DNA of 64,000 nucleotides, from the NCBI RefSeq assembly GCF_900476395.1, contig NZ_UIHB01000002.1:651126-715125 (forward strand), written 5' to 3'. Under the pieces are notes generated by a model. That model saw only the letters and a program-made list of their open reading frames with translations. It was not told the origin of the DNA and searched no databases. The stretch is from Xanthomonas euroxanthea. GTDB lineage: Bacteria > Pseudomonadota > Gammaproteobacteria > Xanthomonadales > Xanthomonadaceae. The translations under genes and the position numbers were made by a program. Shown here piece by piece: positions 1-10,439 of the stretch (position 1 is the first letter of the stretch; the number at the start of each line of letters is the position of its first letter).

Positions 1-126
1 CATGATGCACCGCCATTGCTGCGGCTGGCTTGTGTGGGACGCAGCGCAACCCCATCCATTGAACCTACCTTCTTGAATTCACGCGCCGTCGGTCCTGGCT
101 TGGCATCAAGGCCTGCGGTATCGCCT

Positions 127-3100
127 ATGCATCCTGTCCTGCAGCAGTTCCATCCTGTCGTGGCTGCGTGGTTCGCGCAGACCTTCGCCGAGCCCACGCC
201 GGCGCAGATTGCCGCGTGGCCGGCGATCCAGGCCGGACGCCACACGCTGGTAGCCGCGCCCACCGGCTCGGGCAAGACATTGACGGCGTTCTTCGCGGCG
301 ATCGATGCATTGATCCGCGACGGCCTGGCCAACGGCGGCGCGCTGCCGGACGAAACCCGCGTGGTCTACGTCTCGCCGCTGAAGGCGCTGTCCAACGACA
401 TCCACCTCAATCTGGATGCGCCGTTGCAGGGCATCCGCACGGCCCTGGTTGCGAGCGGCCTGCCGGACGTGGCAGTGCGCACGGCGGTGCGTACCGGCGA
501 CACCCCGCAGCGTGAGCGGGCGCAAGCGCGCCGCACGCCACCGCATATCCTGGTGACCACGCCGGAGTCCCTATACGTGCTGTTGGGCTCGGCCTCCGGA
601 CGCCATGCGTTGCGGCATGTGCGCACCGTCATCGTCGATGAAATCCACGCGGTGGCGGCGGACAAACGCGGCAGCCACCTGAGCCTGACGCTGGAGCGAC
701 TGCAACGGCTGGCCGAGCGCCCGATCACCCGCATTGGCTTATCGGCGACGCAGAAGCCGATCGAGACCGTGGCGCAGTTCCTGGTCGGGGCGGGCGACGC
801 CGGCCAGCCGCCGCCCTGCGAGATCGTGGACATCGGCTACACCCGCAAGCGCGATCTGGCGCTGGCCCTACCGCCGACGCCGCTGAGCGTGGTGATGTCC
901 AACGATCAGTGGCTGCAGGTGTATGCCGATGTCGCCAGGCTTGCGCAGCAGCATCGCACCACGCTGGTGTTCGTCAATACCCGGCGCATGGCCGAGCGGG
1001 CTGCGCGCCACCTTGGCGATCTGCTCGGCAAGCAGCGCGTCGCCGCCCATCACGGCAGCCTGTCGCGCGAGACGCGGCTGCTGGCCGAGCAGCGGCTCAA
1101 GGCCGGCGACCTCACCGTGCTGGTGGCCACCGCATCGCTGGAACTGGGCCTGGATATCGGCGATGTGGATCTGGTCTGCCAGCTCGGTTCGCCACGCTCG
1201 ATCGCCACCTTCCTGCAGCGCGCCGGACGCTCCGGGCACAAGGTCGGCGGCACGCCCAAGGCGCGCCTGTTCCCGCAGACCCGCGACGAGCTGATCGAAT
1301 GCGCCGCGCTGCTGGACAGCGTGCGCCGCGGTGAGCTGGACGCCTTGCGCATGCCGCTGGCGCCGATCGACGTGCTTGCGCAACAGATCGTGGCCGAGGC
1401 CGCGTGCGAGGACTGGGACGAAGACGCGTTGTTCGCCTTGGTGCGTCGTGCCTGGCCGTTCGCGCAGCTGAGCCGTGCGAGCTTCGATGACGTGGTGCGC
1501 ATGTTGTGCGAGGGCTTCAGCACACGGCTTGGGCCGCGTGCGGGTTACCTGCATCGCGACGCGGTGCATCGGCGCCTGCATGCGCGGCGTGGCGCACGCA
1601 TGACCGCGCTGACCTCCGGCGGCACCATTCCCGAAACCGGCGACTACAGCGTGGTGCTGGAGCCGCAGGCCGAAAAGATCGGCACGGTGAACGAGGATTT
1701 TGCGGTCGAAAGCCTTACCGGCGATGTGTTCCAGCTTGGCAATGCCAGCTACCGCATCCTGCGCGTGGATGCCGGGCGCGTGCGCGTGGAAGATGCCAAG
1801 GGCGCGCCACCGAATATCCCGTTCTGGCTGGGCGAGGCGCCCGGGCGCAGCGATGAATTGTCGGCGGCGGTGTCGCGCCTGCGCGGCGAGATTGCGGTGC
1901 GGCTGGAGAGCCCGCCACATCAGGCCGCCTGCGACTGGCTGCACGACGTCTTGGGTCTGTCGGTGGAAGCTGCACGCCAACTGGTCGACTATCTCGCCCA
2001 TGCCCGCACAGCCCTGGGCGCGATGCCGACCCAGCAGTGTCTGGTGATGGAGCGCTTCTTCGATGCCAGTGGCGGCACCCAGCTGGTGATCCACTCGCCG
2101 TACGGCAGCCGCATCAACCGTGCCTGGGGACTGGCGTTGCGCAAGCGCTTCTGCCGCACCTTCAACTTCGAACTGCAGGCCGCCGCGACCGAGGATGCGA
2201 TCGTGTTGTCGCTGTCCACCAGCCACAGTTTTGCGCTGGAGGAGGTGGCCCGCTACCTGCATTCGTCATCGGCCGAGCATGTGTTGATCCAGGCGCTGCT
2301 GGATGCGCCGCTGTTCGGCGTGCGCTGGCGCTGGAATGCGACCAATGCGATGGCGCTGCCGCGCTTTGCCGGCGGCCACAAGGTCGCGCCGCAACTGCAA
2401 CGGATGAAGTCGGAGGATCTGCTGGCGACCGTGTTCCCCGACCAGGTCGCCTGCGCGGAGAACCTGGTCGGCGAGCGCGAGGTGCCGGACCACCCGTTGG
2501 TGGCGCAGACACTGGAAGACTGCCTGCATCAGTCCATGGACAGCGAGGGCTGGTTGCAGGTGCTGCGCGGGCTGGAATCGGGCGCGATCACGTTGGTGGC
2601 GCGCGATCTGGCGGCACCGTCGCCGCTGGCGGCCGAAGCCCTGAATGCGCGGCCGTATGCCTTCCTGGACGACGCACCGCTGGAGGAGCGCCGCACCCAG
2701 GCCGTGCAGAGCCGTCGCTATACGCCGCAGAGCAGCGACGACCTGGGGCAGCTCGATCCCGAGGCCATCGCCTCGGTGCGTGAACAGGCCTGGCCGCAGC
2801 CGCGCGATGCCGAAGAAATGCACGAGGCGTTGGTCGGGCTCGGTGTGCTTCCGGTCGATGAAGCGGGCGATGCGCAATGGCAGGCGTGGCTGGCTGCACT
2901 CGCCGGCGATGGGCGCGCCAGTTGTCTTGCCTTCGACGGGGTGCCCGCGTTGTGGATCAGTGCCGAGCGTATCGACTGGTTTGTGCCGCTGTATCCGCAT
3001 GCCGTTGCCCAACCGCCGCTACAGGCGCCGGCAGATTGCCGCGTTGCCGACTGGCAGCGCGACTGGGCCGTGCGCGAGCTGCTGCGCGGGCGAATGTCTG

Positions 3101-4521
3101 CCGTCGGCCCGGCGCAGGTGCCGGCCCTGGCCGGCGCATTGCGCCTGCCCGAATCCGAGATCGTGCTCGCCCTGGCCGCGCTGCAGCGCGAGGGCTATGT
3201 CATGGCCGGCCACTTCAGCGCGCAGGCGCAGTCGGAAGAATGGTGCGAACGTCATCTGCTGGCGCGCATCCATCGCTATACCTTGGGGCGGTTGCGCCGC
3301 GAGATCGAGCCGGTGTCGCAACGCGACTACGCGCGTTTCCTGTTCGAGTGGCAGCACGTCGATGGCGCCAGCCGTGTGGCAGGGCCGGACGCACTGGCCG
3401 GCGTGGTCGGGCAGCTGGAAGGCTTCGAGGCCCCCGCAGTGCTGTGGGAGAGCGAGCTGCTGCCGGCACGCGTGCGCGACTACCAACCGGCCTGGCTGGA
3501 CGAGCTGTGCACCGCCGGGCGCACCGTGTGGGCGCGGCTGCGGCCCGGCGGCAGCCGTGGCGGTGCCGCGCTGCGCAGCACGCCGATCGTGTTGCTGCCG
3601 CGCCGCGCGGCGCAACGCTGGAGCAGCCTGGCACGCGATGGCGACGACGCACCATTGGGTTCGCGCGCGCAACGGGTGGCGGAGGTCCTGCAGCAGCAAG
3701 GCGCCTTGTTCTTCGACGAGATTGCCGATGCGGCCCGGCTGATGAGCACCGAATTGGAAGATGCCCTGAGCGAACTGGTGATGCGCGGGCGTGCGCATTG
3801 CGACAGTTATGCCGGGCTGCGCGCGTTGCTGGTGCCGGCATCCAAGCGGCCCTCGGCGCTGTCGCGTCACCGGCGCCGCGCCAGTGCCCTGGGCATTCGC
3901 GATGCCGGGCGCTGGGCGCCGGTGCGCGCGCTGCCGGAGTTGCCGCTGGCCGAGGCCGGCGAGCGTCATCAGGACATGCTCGAACATGTGGCGCACACCT
4001 TGTTGCGTCGCTACGGCGTGGTCTGTTGGCGGCTGCTGGAGCGCGAGGCGGCATGGTTGCCGCCGTGGCGCGAATTGCTGCGCATGTACCAACGCCTGGA
4101 AGCGCGTGGCGAAATCCGTGGCGGGCGTTTCATCGCCGGCCTGTCCGGCGAGCAGTTCGCGTTGCCGGATGCGATCGCCGCCCTGCGCCGCGTACGTGCG
4201 CAAGCCTTGCCGCAACAGTGGGTGTGCGTGAGTGCGAGTGACCCGTGCAATCTGCTGGGCAGCCTCCTGCCGGGCGAGCGCGTCGCGCGCGTGCCCGGCA
4301 ACCGTGTGGCGTATCTCGATGGCCTGCCGATGGCGGTATGGGCGGCCGATCGCTTCCAGCCGCTGCAGGACCTGAGCACCGAGCAGGCCGAGCAGGCCCT
4401 GCGCCTGCTGCAGCGCGGGCCTGGCGCCGCCGAGCAGACGCCGATGGAGCAGTGGCTGGCTCAGTCGCCCGGCAGCACCGCGCGCGCGCCTGTCGCCCGT
4501 GGCAGCGGACGCGACAGATAG
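127..4521 (+). CDS. lhr: Lhr-type large ATP-dependent helicase
   Basis: Superfamily 2 helicase of the Lhr (large helicase-related) family, which remodels DNA and RNA-DNA hybrids in repair. The N-terminal RecA-like core carries Walker A APTGSGKT (about residues 44-51), Walker B DEIH (about 171-174), the SAT motif LSATQKP, and a second helicase domain with [10 protein letters not shown] and QRAGRSGHK. More than 900 further residues follow, as in the long Lhr class (about 1464 aa here). The ATG at 127 is chosen because it precedes the conserved start [12 protein letters not shown]; the frame stays open upstream to 16, but that sequence does not look conserved. The 3' end overlaps the convergent mpg gene by 61 bp. 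Confidence 0.93.
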   Translation: MHPVLQQFHPVVAAWFAQTFAEPTPAQIAAWPAIQAGRHTLVAAPTGSGKTLTAFFAAIDALIRDGLANGGALPDETRVVYVSPLKALSNDIHLNLDAPLQGIRTALVASGLPDVAVRTAVRTGDTPQRERAQARRTPPHILVTTPESLYVLLGSASGRHALRHVRTVIVDEIHAVAADKRGSHLSLTLERLQRLAERPITRIGLSATQKPIETVAQFLVGAGDAGQPPPCEIVDIGYTRKRDLALALPPTPLSVVMSNDQWLQVYADVARLAQQHRTTLVFVNTRRMAERAARHLGDLLGKQRVAAHHGSLSRETRLLAEQRLKAGDLTVLVATASLELGLDIGDVDLVCQLGSPRSIATFLQRAGRSGHKVGGTPKARLFPQTRDELIECAALLDSVRRGELDALRMPLAPIDVLAQQIVAEAACEDWDEDALFALVRRAWPFAQLSRASFDDVVRMLCEGFSTRLGPRAGYLHRDAVHRRLHARRGARMTALTSGGTIPETGDYSVVLEPQAEKIGTVNEDFAVESLTGDVFQLGNASYRILRVDAGRVRVEDAKGAPPNIPFWLGEAPGRSDELSAAVSRLRGEIAVRLESPPHQAACDWLHDVLGLSVEAARQLVDYLAHARTALGAMPTQQCLVMERFFDASGGTQLVIHSPYGSRINRAWGLALRKRFCRTFNFELQAAATEDAIVLSLSTSHSFALEEVARYLHSSSAEHVLIQALLDAPLFGVRWRWNATNAMALPRFAGGHKVAPQLQRMKSEDLLATVFPDQVACAENLVGEREVPDHPLVAQTLEDCLHQSMDSEGWLQVLRGLESGAITLVARDLAAPSPLAAEALNARPYAFLDDAPLEERRTQAVQSRRYTPQSSDDLGQLDPEAIASVREQAWPQPRDAEEMHEALVGLGVLPVDEAGDAQWQAWLAALAGDGRASCLAFDGVPALWISAERIDWFVPLYPHAVAQPPLQAPADCRVADWQRDWAVRELLRGRMSAVGPAQVPALAGALRLPESEIVLALAALQREGYVMAGHFSAQAQSEEWCERHLLARIHRYTLGRLRREIEPVSQRDYARFLFEWQHVDGASRVAGPDALAGVVGQLEGFEAPAVLWESELLPARVRDYQPAWLDELCTAGRTVWARLRPGGSRGGAALRSTPIVLLPRRAAQRWSSLARDGDDAPLGSRAQRVAEVLQQQGALFFDEIADAARLMSTELEDALSELVMRGRAHCDSYAGLRALLVPASKRPSALSRHRRRASALGIRDAGRWAPVRALPELPLAEAGERHQDMLEHVAHTLLRRYGVVCWRLLEREAAWLPPWRELLRMYQRLEARGEIRGGRFIAGLSGEQFALPDAIAALRRVRAQALPQQWVCVSASDPCNLLGSLLPGERVARVPGNRVAYLDGLPMAVWAADRFQPLQDLSTEQAEQALRLLQRGPGAAEQTPMEQWLAQSPGSTARAPVARGSGRDR

Positions 4522-5081
4522 CGGCTATCGGGCACCACCCAGCGCCATGGTGCATCCATCGCCTTGCGGATGCCGATGCGCGGCGTTGCAAGCGGCCCGG
4601 ATGGCGGCGGCAGGCCGTCGTCCTCGATCCACAGGCGTGCGCGCGCGTCGGTCAGGTCCAGCCCGTTGTCCGCGGCGTTCACGCCAAATGCCTGGGCCAG
4701 GCGACCGGGGCCGGTGGTCAATGTCTTGAGCGGGGCGGCGCTGCGCGCGGCCTGCATGGCGGCGATTGCGGCCAGCGGCTCGAGCGCGCGGATCAGCACC
4801 GCATGTCCGGGCGCACCACCGCACACCGCGTTGATCGCCCAATGCATGCCGTAGATGAAATACACATACAGATGCCCCGGTGCGCCGAACATCACCTGCG
4901 TGCGTGGGGTCATGCCGCGAAACGAATGCGCGGCCGGATCTTCGCTGCCGCAATACGCCTCGACCTCGGTGATGCGGCCGCGGCGCCCGTCCGCGCTGAC
5001 CAGCACCTTGTTGAGCAATCGCGGTGCGACCTGGCGGGCATCGTGCGCATAGAAGCTACGTGGAAGTGGCTGTGGCGACAT
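4461..5081 (-). CDS. mpg: DNA-3-methyladenine glycosylase (AAG/MPG family)
   Basis: Base-excision repair enzyme that removes alkylated purines such as 3-methyladenine. The 206-residue product matches the usual length of bacterial AAG/MPG proteins. Family features include the early RSFY segment, the catalytic region [39 protein letters not shown], and the C-terminal [10 protein letters not shown] block. It is transcribed against lhr, and the last 61 bp of the two genes overlap tail to tail, so both proteins' C-termini are encoded on opposite strands of the same DNA. Neither C-terminus looks damaged. Confidence 0.93.
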   Translation of the reverse strand: MSPQPLPRSFYAHDARQVAPRLLNKVLVSADGRRGRITEVEAYCGSEDPAAHSFRGMTPRTQVMFGAPGHLYVYFIYGMHWAINAVCGGAPGHAVLIRALEPLAAIAAMQAARSAAPLKTLTTGPGRLAQAFGVNAADNGLDLTDARARLWIEDDGLPPPSGPLATPRIGIRKAMDAPWRWVVPDSRYLSRPLPRATGARAVLPGD

Positions 5082-5239
5082 GCGCCAAGCCTAACCGTGC
5101 AGTCGTGATGTCGCTGCGGACTGTCCGGGCATCAATCCGGGGGTAGGAATTTTCTGAATGCCTGGCCCTGTGAGCGCGTGACCGGTCACAAAAGCGCATA
5201 TCCGATGGCGTGAATACGCGGTTAAGCACCGTTTGTGTC

Positions 5240-5266
5240 TCAAGCGCGTTTTGGCGTCGCCGATAG
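5240..5266 (+). promoter_or_regulatory. candidate FliA (sigma-28) promoter of the chemotaxis receptor
   Basis: TCAAGCGC, an 11-nt spacer, then GCCGATAG (5259-5266). This fits the flagellar sigma-28 consensus TAAAGTTT-N11-GCCGATAA, with an almost perfect -10 and the expected spacing. It lies about 110 bp before the receptor start. FliA control is common for chemotaxis genes. Confidence 0.65.
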
Positions 5267-5377
5267 CCATTAGCGATTGGTTAGACAAGCCGCATCGCAG
5301 CGAGCGGCATCCGCATCACGCCACCGGGCGACCCTGCACTGCAGGTCGCACATGCACCATCTCAAGAGAACTTCCCA

Positions 5378-7036
5378 ATGTTAGGCAACTTCAGAATTGG
5401 AACCAGGCTGATCGTGGCGTTCCTGATCGTCTCGGCGATCGGTGCATGCATCGGCTGGGTGGGCTATTCCAACTCCGGTCGTATCAGCGACCTGTCGACC
5501 TCGCTGTACCAGCGCGAGCTGCTCGGCCTGTCGAACGTGAAGGAGGCCAATATCAACCTCATCTACGCCGGCCGCGCACGCGCCAACCTGTTGTTGGCCA
5601 GCAGCGCCGAAGAGCGTCAGTCGCATGTGCAGAACATCGACAAGTACACCGCCAAGGTGGTCGACTACATGACGCGCGCGCGGCCCAGTTTCCAGACCGA
5701 GGAAGGCAGGAACAAGCTGGCGCAATTCGACCGCGCCTGGCAGAAATACCTGGAAGAGCGCGGCCGCTTCATCGACGCCGCCAACCGCGAAGCCTTGCGC
5801 GACGCCAATCCGGAACTGGCCGAGTTGTCGCGCGCGGTACGTGCCAGCTCGGATGAAGTCGATAGCCTGATGACCGACCTGAGCGGGCTGCGCGAGCGCA
5901 GTGCCGCCTCGGCCAATGCCGAAGCCGGCAGCATCCACACGCGCAGCTCCCAGCTGCTGATCGCCATCATCTGCGGCGGCGTGCTGCTCGGCGCGATTCT
6001 CGGCGTGGTGATCAGCCGTAGCGTCACCGGCCCGATCCGCCGCGCGGTGACGGTGGCCAACGGGCTGTCCGAAGGCGACCTGACCATGCGCATCGACGTG
6101 CATGGCCGCGACGAGACCGCGCAGCTGCTCGAAGCGATGCGTACGATGGTGCAGAAGCTGTCGCAGGTGGTCGGCGAGGTCAACACCAGTGCCGAAACCC
6201 TGGCCAGCGCGTCGGAAGAAGTCAGTGCCACCGCACAGTCGTTGTCGCAGGCTGCCAGCGAACAGGCCGCCGGCGTCGAAGAGACCAGCGCCTCGCTGGA
6301 ACAGATGACCGCATCGATCAGCCAGAACACCGAAAATGCCCGCATCACCGATGGCATGGCCACGCAGGCCGCCAAAGAAACCATCGAGGGCGGCGAAGCG
6401 GTGGTCGCCACCACCCAGGCGATGAAGCAGATCGCGCAGAAGATCGGCATCATCGACGACATCGCGTACCAGACCAATCTGCTCGCGCTCAACGCGGCGA
6501 TCGAGGCGGCGCGCGCCGGCGAGCATGGCAAGGGCTTTGCCGTGGTGGCCGCCGAGGTGCGCAAGCTGGCCGAACGCAGCCAGGTGGCCGCGCAGGAGAT
6601 TGGCGAGGTGGCCAGTTCCAGCGTCGAACTGGCCGATCGTGCCGGCCGCCTGCTCGACACCATCGTGCCCAGCATCAAGCGCACCTCGGACCTGGTGCAG
6701 GAGATTTCCGCCGCGTCCGAGGAACAATCCTCCGGTGTCAGCCAGATCAATTCGGCGGTGGTGCAGCTGAGCCAGACCACCCAGCAGAACGCCAGTGCCT
6801 CGGAAGAACTGGCCGCCACTGCCGAGGAAATGAGCGCCCAGGCCGAGCAGCTGCAGCAGAGCATGGCGTTCTTCCGCCTGGGCGGGCAGGGGCCTGCAAA
6901 CACCCCGCCCAAGCGCGGCAAGGTGGCGGTCGCAGGCCCGGCACGTGCGCCCGGCACGCGCGGCTGGCGCAGCACCGCGGCGCCGGCCTATGCGATGTCC
7001 GAGGGCCCGGACGAAGGCCAGTTCGCCCGCTTCTGA
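5378..7036 (+). CDS. methyl-accepting chemotaxis protein
   Basis: Transmembrane chemoreceptor of 552 residues that controls CheA through CheW. Visible layout: TM1 at about 10-30; a roughly 160-residue periplasmic four-helix-bundle-like region; TM2 at about 192-213; a HAMP domain at about 214-266; then a long coiled-coil signalling domain. The conserved hairpin tip at about 357-395 includes [20 protein letters not shown] and [18 protein letters not shown]. Glu/Gln-rich heptads on both sides are the likely methylation regions. The C-terminus ends in ...GQFARF and lacks a CheR-tethering pentapeptide. cheW follows 11 bp downstream. The ligand cannot be inferred. Confidence 0.95.
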   Translation: MLGNFRIGTRLIVAFLIVSAIGACIGWVGYSNSGRISDLSTSLYQRELLGLSNVKEANINLIYAGRARANLLLASSAEERQSHVQNIDKYTAKVVDYMTRARPSFQTEEGRNKLAQFDRAWQKYLEERGRFIDAANREALRDANPELAELSRAVRASSDEVDSLMTDLSGLRERSAASANAEAGSIHTRSSQLLIAIICGGVLLGAILGVVISRSVTGPIRRAVTVANGLSEGDLTMRIDVHGRDETAQLLEAMRTMVQKLSQVVGEVNTSAETLASASEEVSATAQSLSQAASEQAAGVEETSASLEQMTASISQNTENARITDGMATQAAKETIEGGEAVVATTQAMKQIAQKIGIIDDIAYQTNLLALNAAIEAARAGEHGKGFAVVAAEVRKLAERSQVAAQEIGEVASSSVELADRAGRLLDTIVPSIKRTSDLVQEISAASEEQSSGVSQINSAVVQLSQTTQQNASASEELAATAEEMSAQAEQLQQSMAFFRLGGQGPANTPPKRGKVAVAGPARAPGTRGWRSTAAPAYAMSEGPDEGQFARF

Positions 7037-7047
7037 GAGACCGATCG

Positions 7048-7557
7048 ATGACTGCACAGACCCCCGATGTGATGCCTGGCGACGCCGATGCGGCGGCCCA
7101 GTACCTGACCTTCCAGCTGGATGGTGAAATCTTCGCCATCAGCATTGTTGGCATTCGCGAAATCATCCAGTACCGCGCGCCCACGCCGGTGCCGTCGATG
7201 CCGGCCTGCGTGCGCGGGGTGATCAATCTGCGCGGCGCGGTGGTACCGGTGGTGGATCTGCAGGCGCGGCTGGGACGTGCCGACAGTGCGATCAGCAAAC
7301 GCAGCTGCATCGTGATCCTGGCCACCGAACAGGCGCAGGGACCGCAGGTGATCGGGGTGCTGGTCGATGCGGTCAACGCTGTGATCGAACTGGCCGATCA
7401 GGACATCGAAGCGGCGCCGTCATTCGGCACGCATATCCGCCGCGACCTGCTGCGCGGCATGGGCAAGGTGGGCGAGCGCTTCGTGGTGCTGCTGGAGATG
7501 GACCAGGTGCTGCAAGTGGATGAGATTGCCGGCAACACCGATGCCTTGGCAGCCTGA
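7048..7557 (+). CDS. cheW: chemotaxis coupling protein CheW
   Basis: CheW-domain protein of 169 residues that bridges receptors and CheA. Typical blocks are YLTFQLDGEIFAISIVGIRE near the N-terminus, the VPSMPACVRGVINLRG segment, PVVDLQARLG, and GVLVDAVNAVIEL. It starts 11 bp after the receptor stop codon and probably shares its transcript. cheA and cheY are not in the window, so this is a small satellite receptor-plus-adaptor unit rather than a full che operon. Confidence 0.93.
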   Translation: MTAQTPDVMPGDADAAAQYLTFQLDGEIFAISIVGIREIIQYRAPTPVPSMPACVRGVINLRGAVVPVVDLQARLGRADSAISKRSCIVILATEQAQGPQVIGVLVDAVNAVIELADQDIEAAPSFGTHIRRDLLRGMGKVGERFVVLLEMDQVLQVDEIAGNTDALAA

Positions 7558-7781
7558 GCCTGGCCAGGCGCAGCCCACCAACACCACTGCGGATTCGCCG
7601 GGCGGCTGCCCGCCACGTGTGATCGACCATTAAAGGAAGCGGGCGCGGGTGGAAGCACTGCAACCGCAACCGCAACGACTGCAGCCGGACACCGGCATCG
7701 ACCACGCCGCCGGAGGCTGCGTGGCCGGGGCGATCCGCGCCCTGGTGACCGACCTCCTCAGACCTGGGTGTGGTCTGCCGC

Positions 7782-8861
7782 TCAGTCCTGCCGATGCCAG
7801 CCATCGAAGCGACGCACGCAGTTGCGTCCCTTGCCGATCGCGCCCTGCAGGGCGTGCCGTGCACGCGCCAGCAAGGCATTGCTGTCGAGCGACGCATCGG
7901 CTGCCACCTCGACCAGGCCGGCGCTGATCGTCAGTGCACCGGCTGGCCAGCGCGCCGCTTCGATCGCCCTGCGCACGGCCTCGATCATCTCCATGGCCTC
8001 GGTCGCCGCTGTCTCCGGCACTGCGACACAGAACTGGTCGCGGCTCAACCGCGCCACCGTGGCGGTCTCCGGCAGCTGCGCTTCGATCATCCTGGCAGCC
8101 TGGACCAGCGTGGCGTCCGCTGCTGCCGTTCCAGCCTGCAGCTTCAGCCGCTTGAAGCCGTCCAGGTCGATCAGTGCCAGCGCAAGCGATGGCGACGCGG
8201 CCGTCTCCGATCCCTGTGCCAGCGTCTGCAGTGCCTGCTCCAGGCCGGCGCGATTCCACACGCCGGTGAGGTCATCGCGCAATGCGTCCAGCTCGACCAG
8301 TCTGGCCGCACGCTGCAACTCGATGGTGTTGACGACCTGCCTGGCCAGTGCCTGCAGTGCGTCGCGCTCGGCGACCGACAGGCGGCGGGGTGTGCGATCC
8401 AGCACGCACAGCGTGCCCAGCGCGATCCCGTCGGAGGTCAGCAGCGGGGCGCCGGCATAGAAGCGGATCTGCGGCTCGCCGGTGACCAGCGCGTTGCGCA
8501 CGAAGCGCGCATCCAGCTGGGTGTCGCCCACTTCCATCACATGATCGGGTTCGAGGATGGCGTGGGCACAGAACGACAGCTCGCGCGGGGTTTCACTCGG
8601 CGCCATGCCCAGCTTCGACTTGAACCACTGGCGCTGCGTGTCGATCAGCGAAATCAGTGCCATCGGCGTACGGCAGACCGCCGCCGCGATCGAGGTGAAT
8701 TCGTCGTAGACCGGCTCCGGAGCGGTGTCCAGAAGCTGGTAGTCCTGCAGTGCAGCCAGGCGTTCGTCTTCGTTGGCCGGTACCTGCGCCGCTACGGCGG
8801 CATCGCCTGGCAACAGCGTCGCGTGGAAGAGTTGCAGCGCGGACGCATCAGGAATCTGCAT
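7782..8861 (-). CDS. GAF-GGDEF protein with degenerate active site
   Basis: About 359 residues: an N-terminal GAF sensor domain at about 35-180 (ALISLIDTQRQWFKS, ELSFCAHAI, FYAGAPLLTSDGIALGTLCV), then a GGDEF-type domain from about 190. The signature is SRDQF (about 273-277) instead of GGDEF and the nearby metal-binding region is also altered, so diguanylate cyclase activity is unlikely; it may act as a sensor or effector scaffold. I chose the ATG at 8861 because homology begins around it; the frame is open to 8933. No signal peptide or membrane segment is visible. It is convergent with cheW and about 225 bp away. Confidence 0.85.
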   Translation of the reverse strand: MQIPDASALQLFHATLLPGDAAVAAQVPANEDERLAALQDYQLLDTAPEPVYDEFTSIAAAVCRTPMALISLIDTQRQWFKSKLGMAPSETPRELSFCAHAILEPDHVMEVGDTQLDARFVRNALVTGEPQIRFYAGAPLLTSDGIALGTLCVLDRTPRRLSVAERDALQALARQVVNTIELQRAARLVELDALRDDLTGVWNRAGLEQALQTLAQGSETAASPSLALALIDLDGFKRLKLQAGTAAADATLVQAARMIEAQLPETATVARLSRDQFCVAVPETAATEAMEMIEAVRRAIEAARWPAGALTISAGLVEVAADASLDSNALLARARHALQGAIGKGRNCVRRFDGWHRQD

Positions 8862-9067
8862 ACGAAGACCACCGGAACAGGGCGCCGTCAGGCGAGGGAG
8901 GTGTGCGTGCGGCGAGGGCGTGTCGCAGCCCATCGCGCGCGCTGGTTGGCGTAGGCCTCATCCACCCCGGCGGATGACGGCTGTCGCCGATCTTGCCACA
9001 TCGGGCAGGGCGGAGCAGCGCCAGCGAACCCGCGCTGAGGCGCTGCGAAACCGCCCTGCTCGGCAGG

Positions 9068-9244
9068 TCATTCGCCCTGGCCGGCGTTGCCCTTGGGGCG
9101 GCGGGTCTGTTCGTCATGGACCTGCAGGTCTTTCTGTCCGGGGCGCTGCTTGGCGGCCTCATCCTGTTTGCGATCCTGCTGGCTCTCCGAAACACCGTGC
9201 TGGTTGTCGGCGGCCTTGTCGGGCTGGCTCTGCTTGTTGTTCAT
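9068..9244 (-). CDS. possible small hydrophilic protein
   Basis: A 58-codon open frame encodes a very polar, Gln/Lys/Asp-rich peptide beginning MNNKQSQPDKAADNQHG and ending RRPKGNAGQGE. Short disordered proteins of this look are frequent in Xanthomonadaceae. No strong ribosome-binding site is visible. The opposite strand (8993-9262) encodes a hydrophobic 89-residue peptide with two potential membrane helices. Antisense of hydrophilic codons tends to read hydrophobic, so only one of the two is likely real; I favour the minus strand. Function unknown. Confidence 0.4.
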   Translation of the reverse strand: MNNKQSQPDKAADNQHGVSESQQDRKQDEAAKQRPGQKDLQVHDEQTRRPKGNAGQGE

Positions 9245-9367
9245 GGCTTGCGTCCGGCGTGATGATGAGACGGACGTTAGCGCGCACGATGTGATCCCGG
9301 CGACATGGCCGTGACCGGCACCGGCACTGCACTAGCCGACGCGCTCCCGATGCACACGCCCGACACG

Positions 9368-9404
9368 AAAAGGCCCCGGAAACATGGCGTTTCCGAGGCC
9401 CTAC
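9368..9404 (-). terminator. intrinsic terminator downstream of tRNA-Ala
   Basis: Read on the minus strand, a GC-rich stem (GGCCTCGGAAAC pairing with GTTTCCGGGGCC, loop GCCAT) runs directly into TTTT, about 12 bp past the tRNA 3' end. This is a standard rho-independent terminator. Confidence 0.8.
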
Positions 9405-9415
9405 GGTTGAAGCAA

Positions 9416-9491
9416 TGGTGGAGCGGAAGGGGATCGAACCCTCGACCTTCGCGATGCGAACGCGACGCTCTCCCAGCTGAGCTACCGCCCC
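9416..9491 (-). tRNA. tRNA-Ala (anticodon CGC)
   Basis: A 76-nt cloverleaf. Acceptor GGGGCGG pairs with CCGCTCC; the D arm is GCTC...GAGC; the anticodon stem TCGCG/CGCGA holds loop TTCGCAT, giving anticodon CGC for GCG codons; the T arm has TTCGATC. The discriminator A and the CCA end are encoded. It stands alone, with a terminator just downstream. Confidence 0.96.
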
Positions 9492-9579
9492 ACGTGTCCT
9501 GATTCTACCCACATGTGGCGCGATTCGCCAAGCAGGCCGGCGGCGTGGATCGCCTCCCGAAGGCGCGATCCTGCGGCAA

Positions 9580-9981
9580 TCACTCGCGGACGAGCGGGAA
9601 CTTGAGGTCCGGATTCTTGGCCTTCCATTCCTTGTACGACACCGACCCTTCCCAGGCGGCGAAGGCCTTGGGCGTGCGGCCGCGACCGGACCAGGTCTCG
9701 CCGGTGTGCGGCAGTTCGTACTTCGGCTTGACTTCGCTGCGGCCGCTCTTGACCACGTCCTTGCGTGCAGCAGTGGTGCCCAGGTAAGCGGCAATATCGT
9801 TGCGCTGCTTGGTGTTGAAGTGGCCGGCAAACTGTTCCAGCAGCGAGACGATGGTGGCATGCGCAGAGGATGCCTCGCTGGCGCGCTCGGTCTTTTCCTG
9901 TTCTTCCAGCTTCTGCAGCTCGTCCAGCAGCTTGGCTTTGGCTTGTGCGATGGAATCCAGTTTGGAAGTGGTATTGCTCAC
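9580..9981 (-). CDS. xrvA: H-NS family nucleoid protein, XrvA-type
   Basis: Small histone-like nucleoid-structuring protein of 133 residues. The N-terminal half is a charged coiled coil for oligomerisation (AKLLDELQKLEEQEKTERASE). The C-terminal DNA-binding domain has the H-NS core form TWSGRGRTPKAFAAW. XrvA of X. oryzae, an H-NS-family virulence regulator, is the closest match I know, so the symbol rests on recognition rather than alignment. I chose the GTG at 9981 (start VSNTTSKLDS), with GAGG about 10 nt upstream; the frame runs open to 10029 without conserved sequence. Confidence 0.85.
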   Translation of the reverse strand: MSNTTSKLDSIAQAKAKLLDELQKLEEQEKTERASEASSAHATIVSLLEQFAGHFNTKQRNDIAAYLGTTAARKDVVKSGRSEVKPKYELPHTGETWSGRGRTPKAFAAWEGSVSYKEWKAKNPDLKFPLVRE

Positions 9982-10439
9982 AGAGGTATAGCCTCGGAAT
10001 AAGTGGTGGAGACGTTGCCCGATGGACACGCGTCATTATGGCATGTGGCCCGGGGGCGGCCGTTGCGCGCGCGCCTGCAGATAGTGAGCAGGCCTTTCAC
10101 AGGGCCTGTTCGCGCGTTCGCGGTGTCTGGCGAGGCCGCCGAACATGCTTGCGCACACGGCGACCCCGGCCGTAACGATACAGCAGCAGGCCAGGCGAGA
10201 TGACACATCCATGCAGTTCTGGTCAGACACTGACCGCTTCGTGACCAAAACATGTCCTGACTGCGCCAGCTTCGATGGCGCGATATCAATCAGATGAGGC
10301 GATCGACGGAGATGCTGCTCGCGCGTGTGGTCCGATCCACGGGCTGCGCTGTGGAAGTGAAGCTGGCTGAAAACCACCTGCGCTTTGCCCGCCTCGCGGC
10401 GGGCGCATGGAGGCGTGATCTCAGGACCGCTGCACCACG
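9982..10439. other. 458-bp gene-free region between xrvA and rnd
   Basis: This region lies upstream of xrvA and downstream of rnd. I find no convincing coding frame, RNA gene or clear terminator. It probably holds the xrvA promoter and a long leader, as is common for H-NS-type genes. Short inverted segments such as GGCCTTTCACAGGGCC are present but weak. Confidence 0.5.

Noticed and set aside
868..2262. Long minus-strand open frame inside lhr
   Set aside because: Composition is that of an antisense shadow in GC-rich DNA, and the plus strand encodes a clear conserved helicase across the same bases.
5381..7057. 558-codon minus-strand frame opposite the chemoreceptor
   Set aside because: A mirror of the receptor's repetitive codons; no ribosome-binding site and no recognisable domain.
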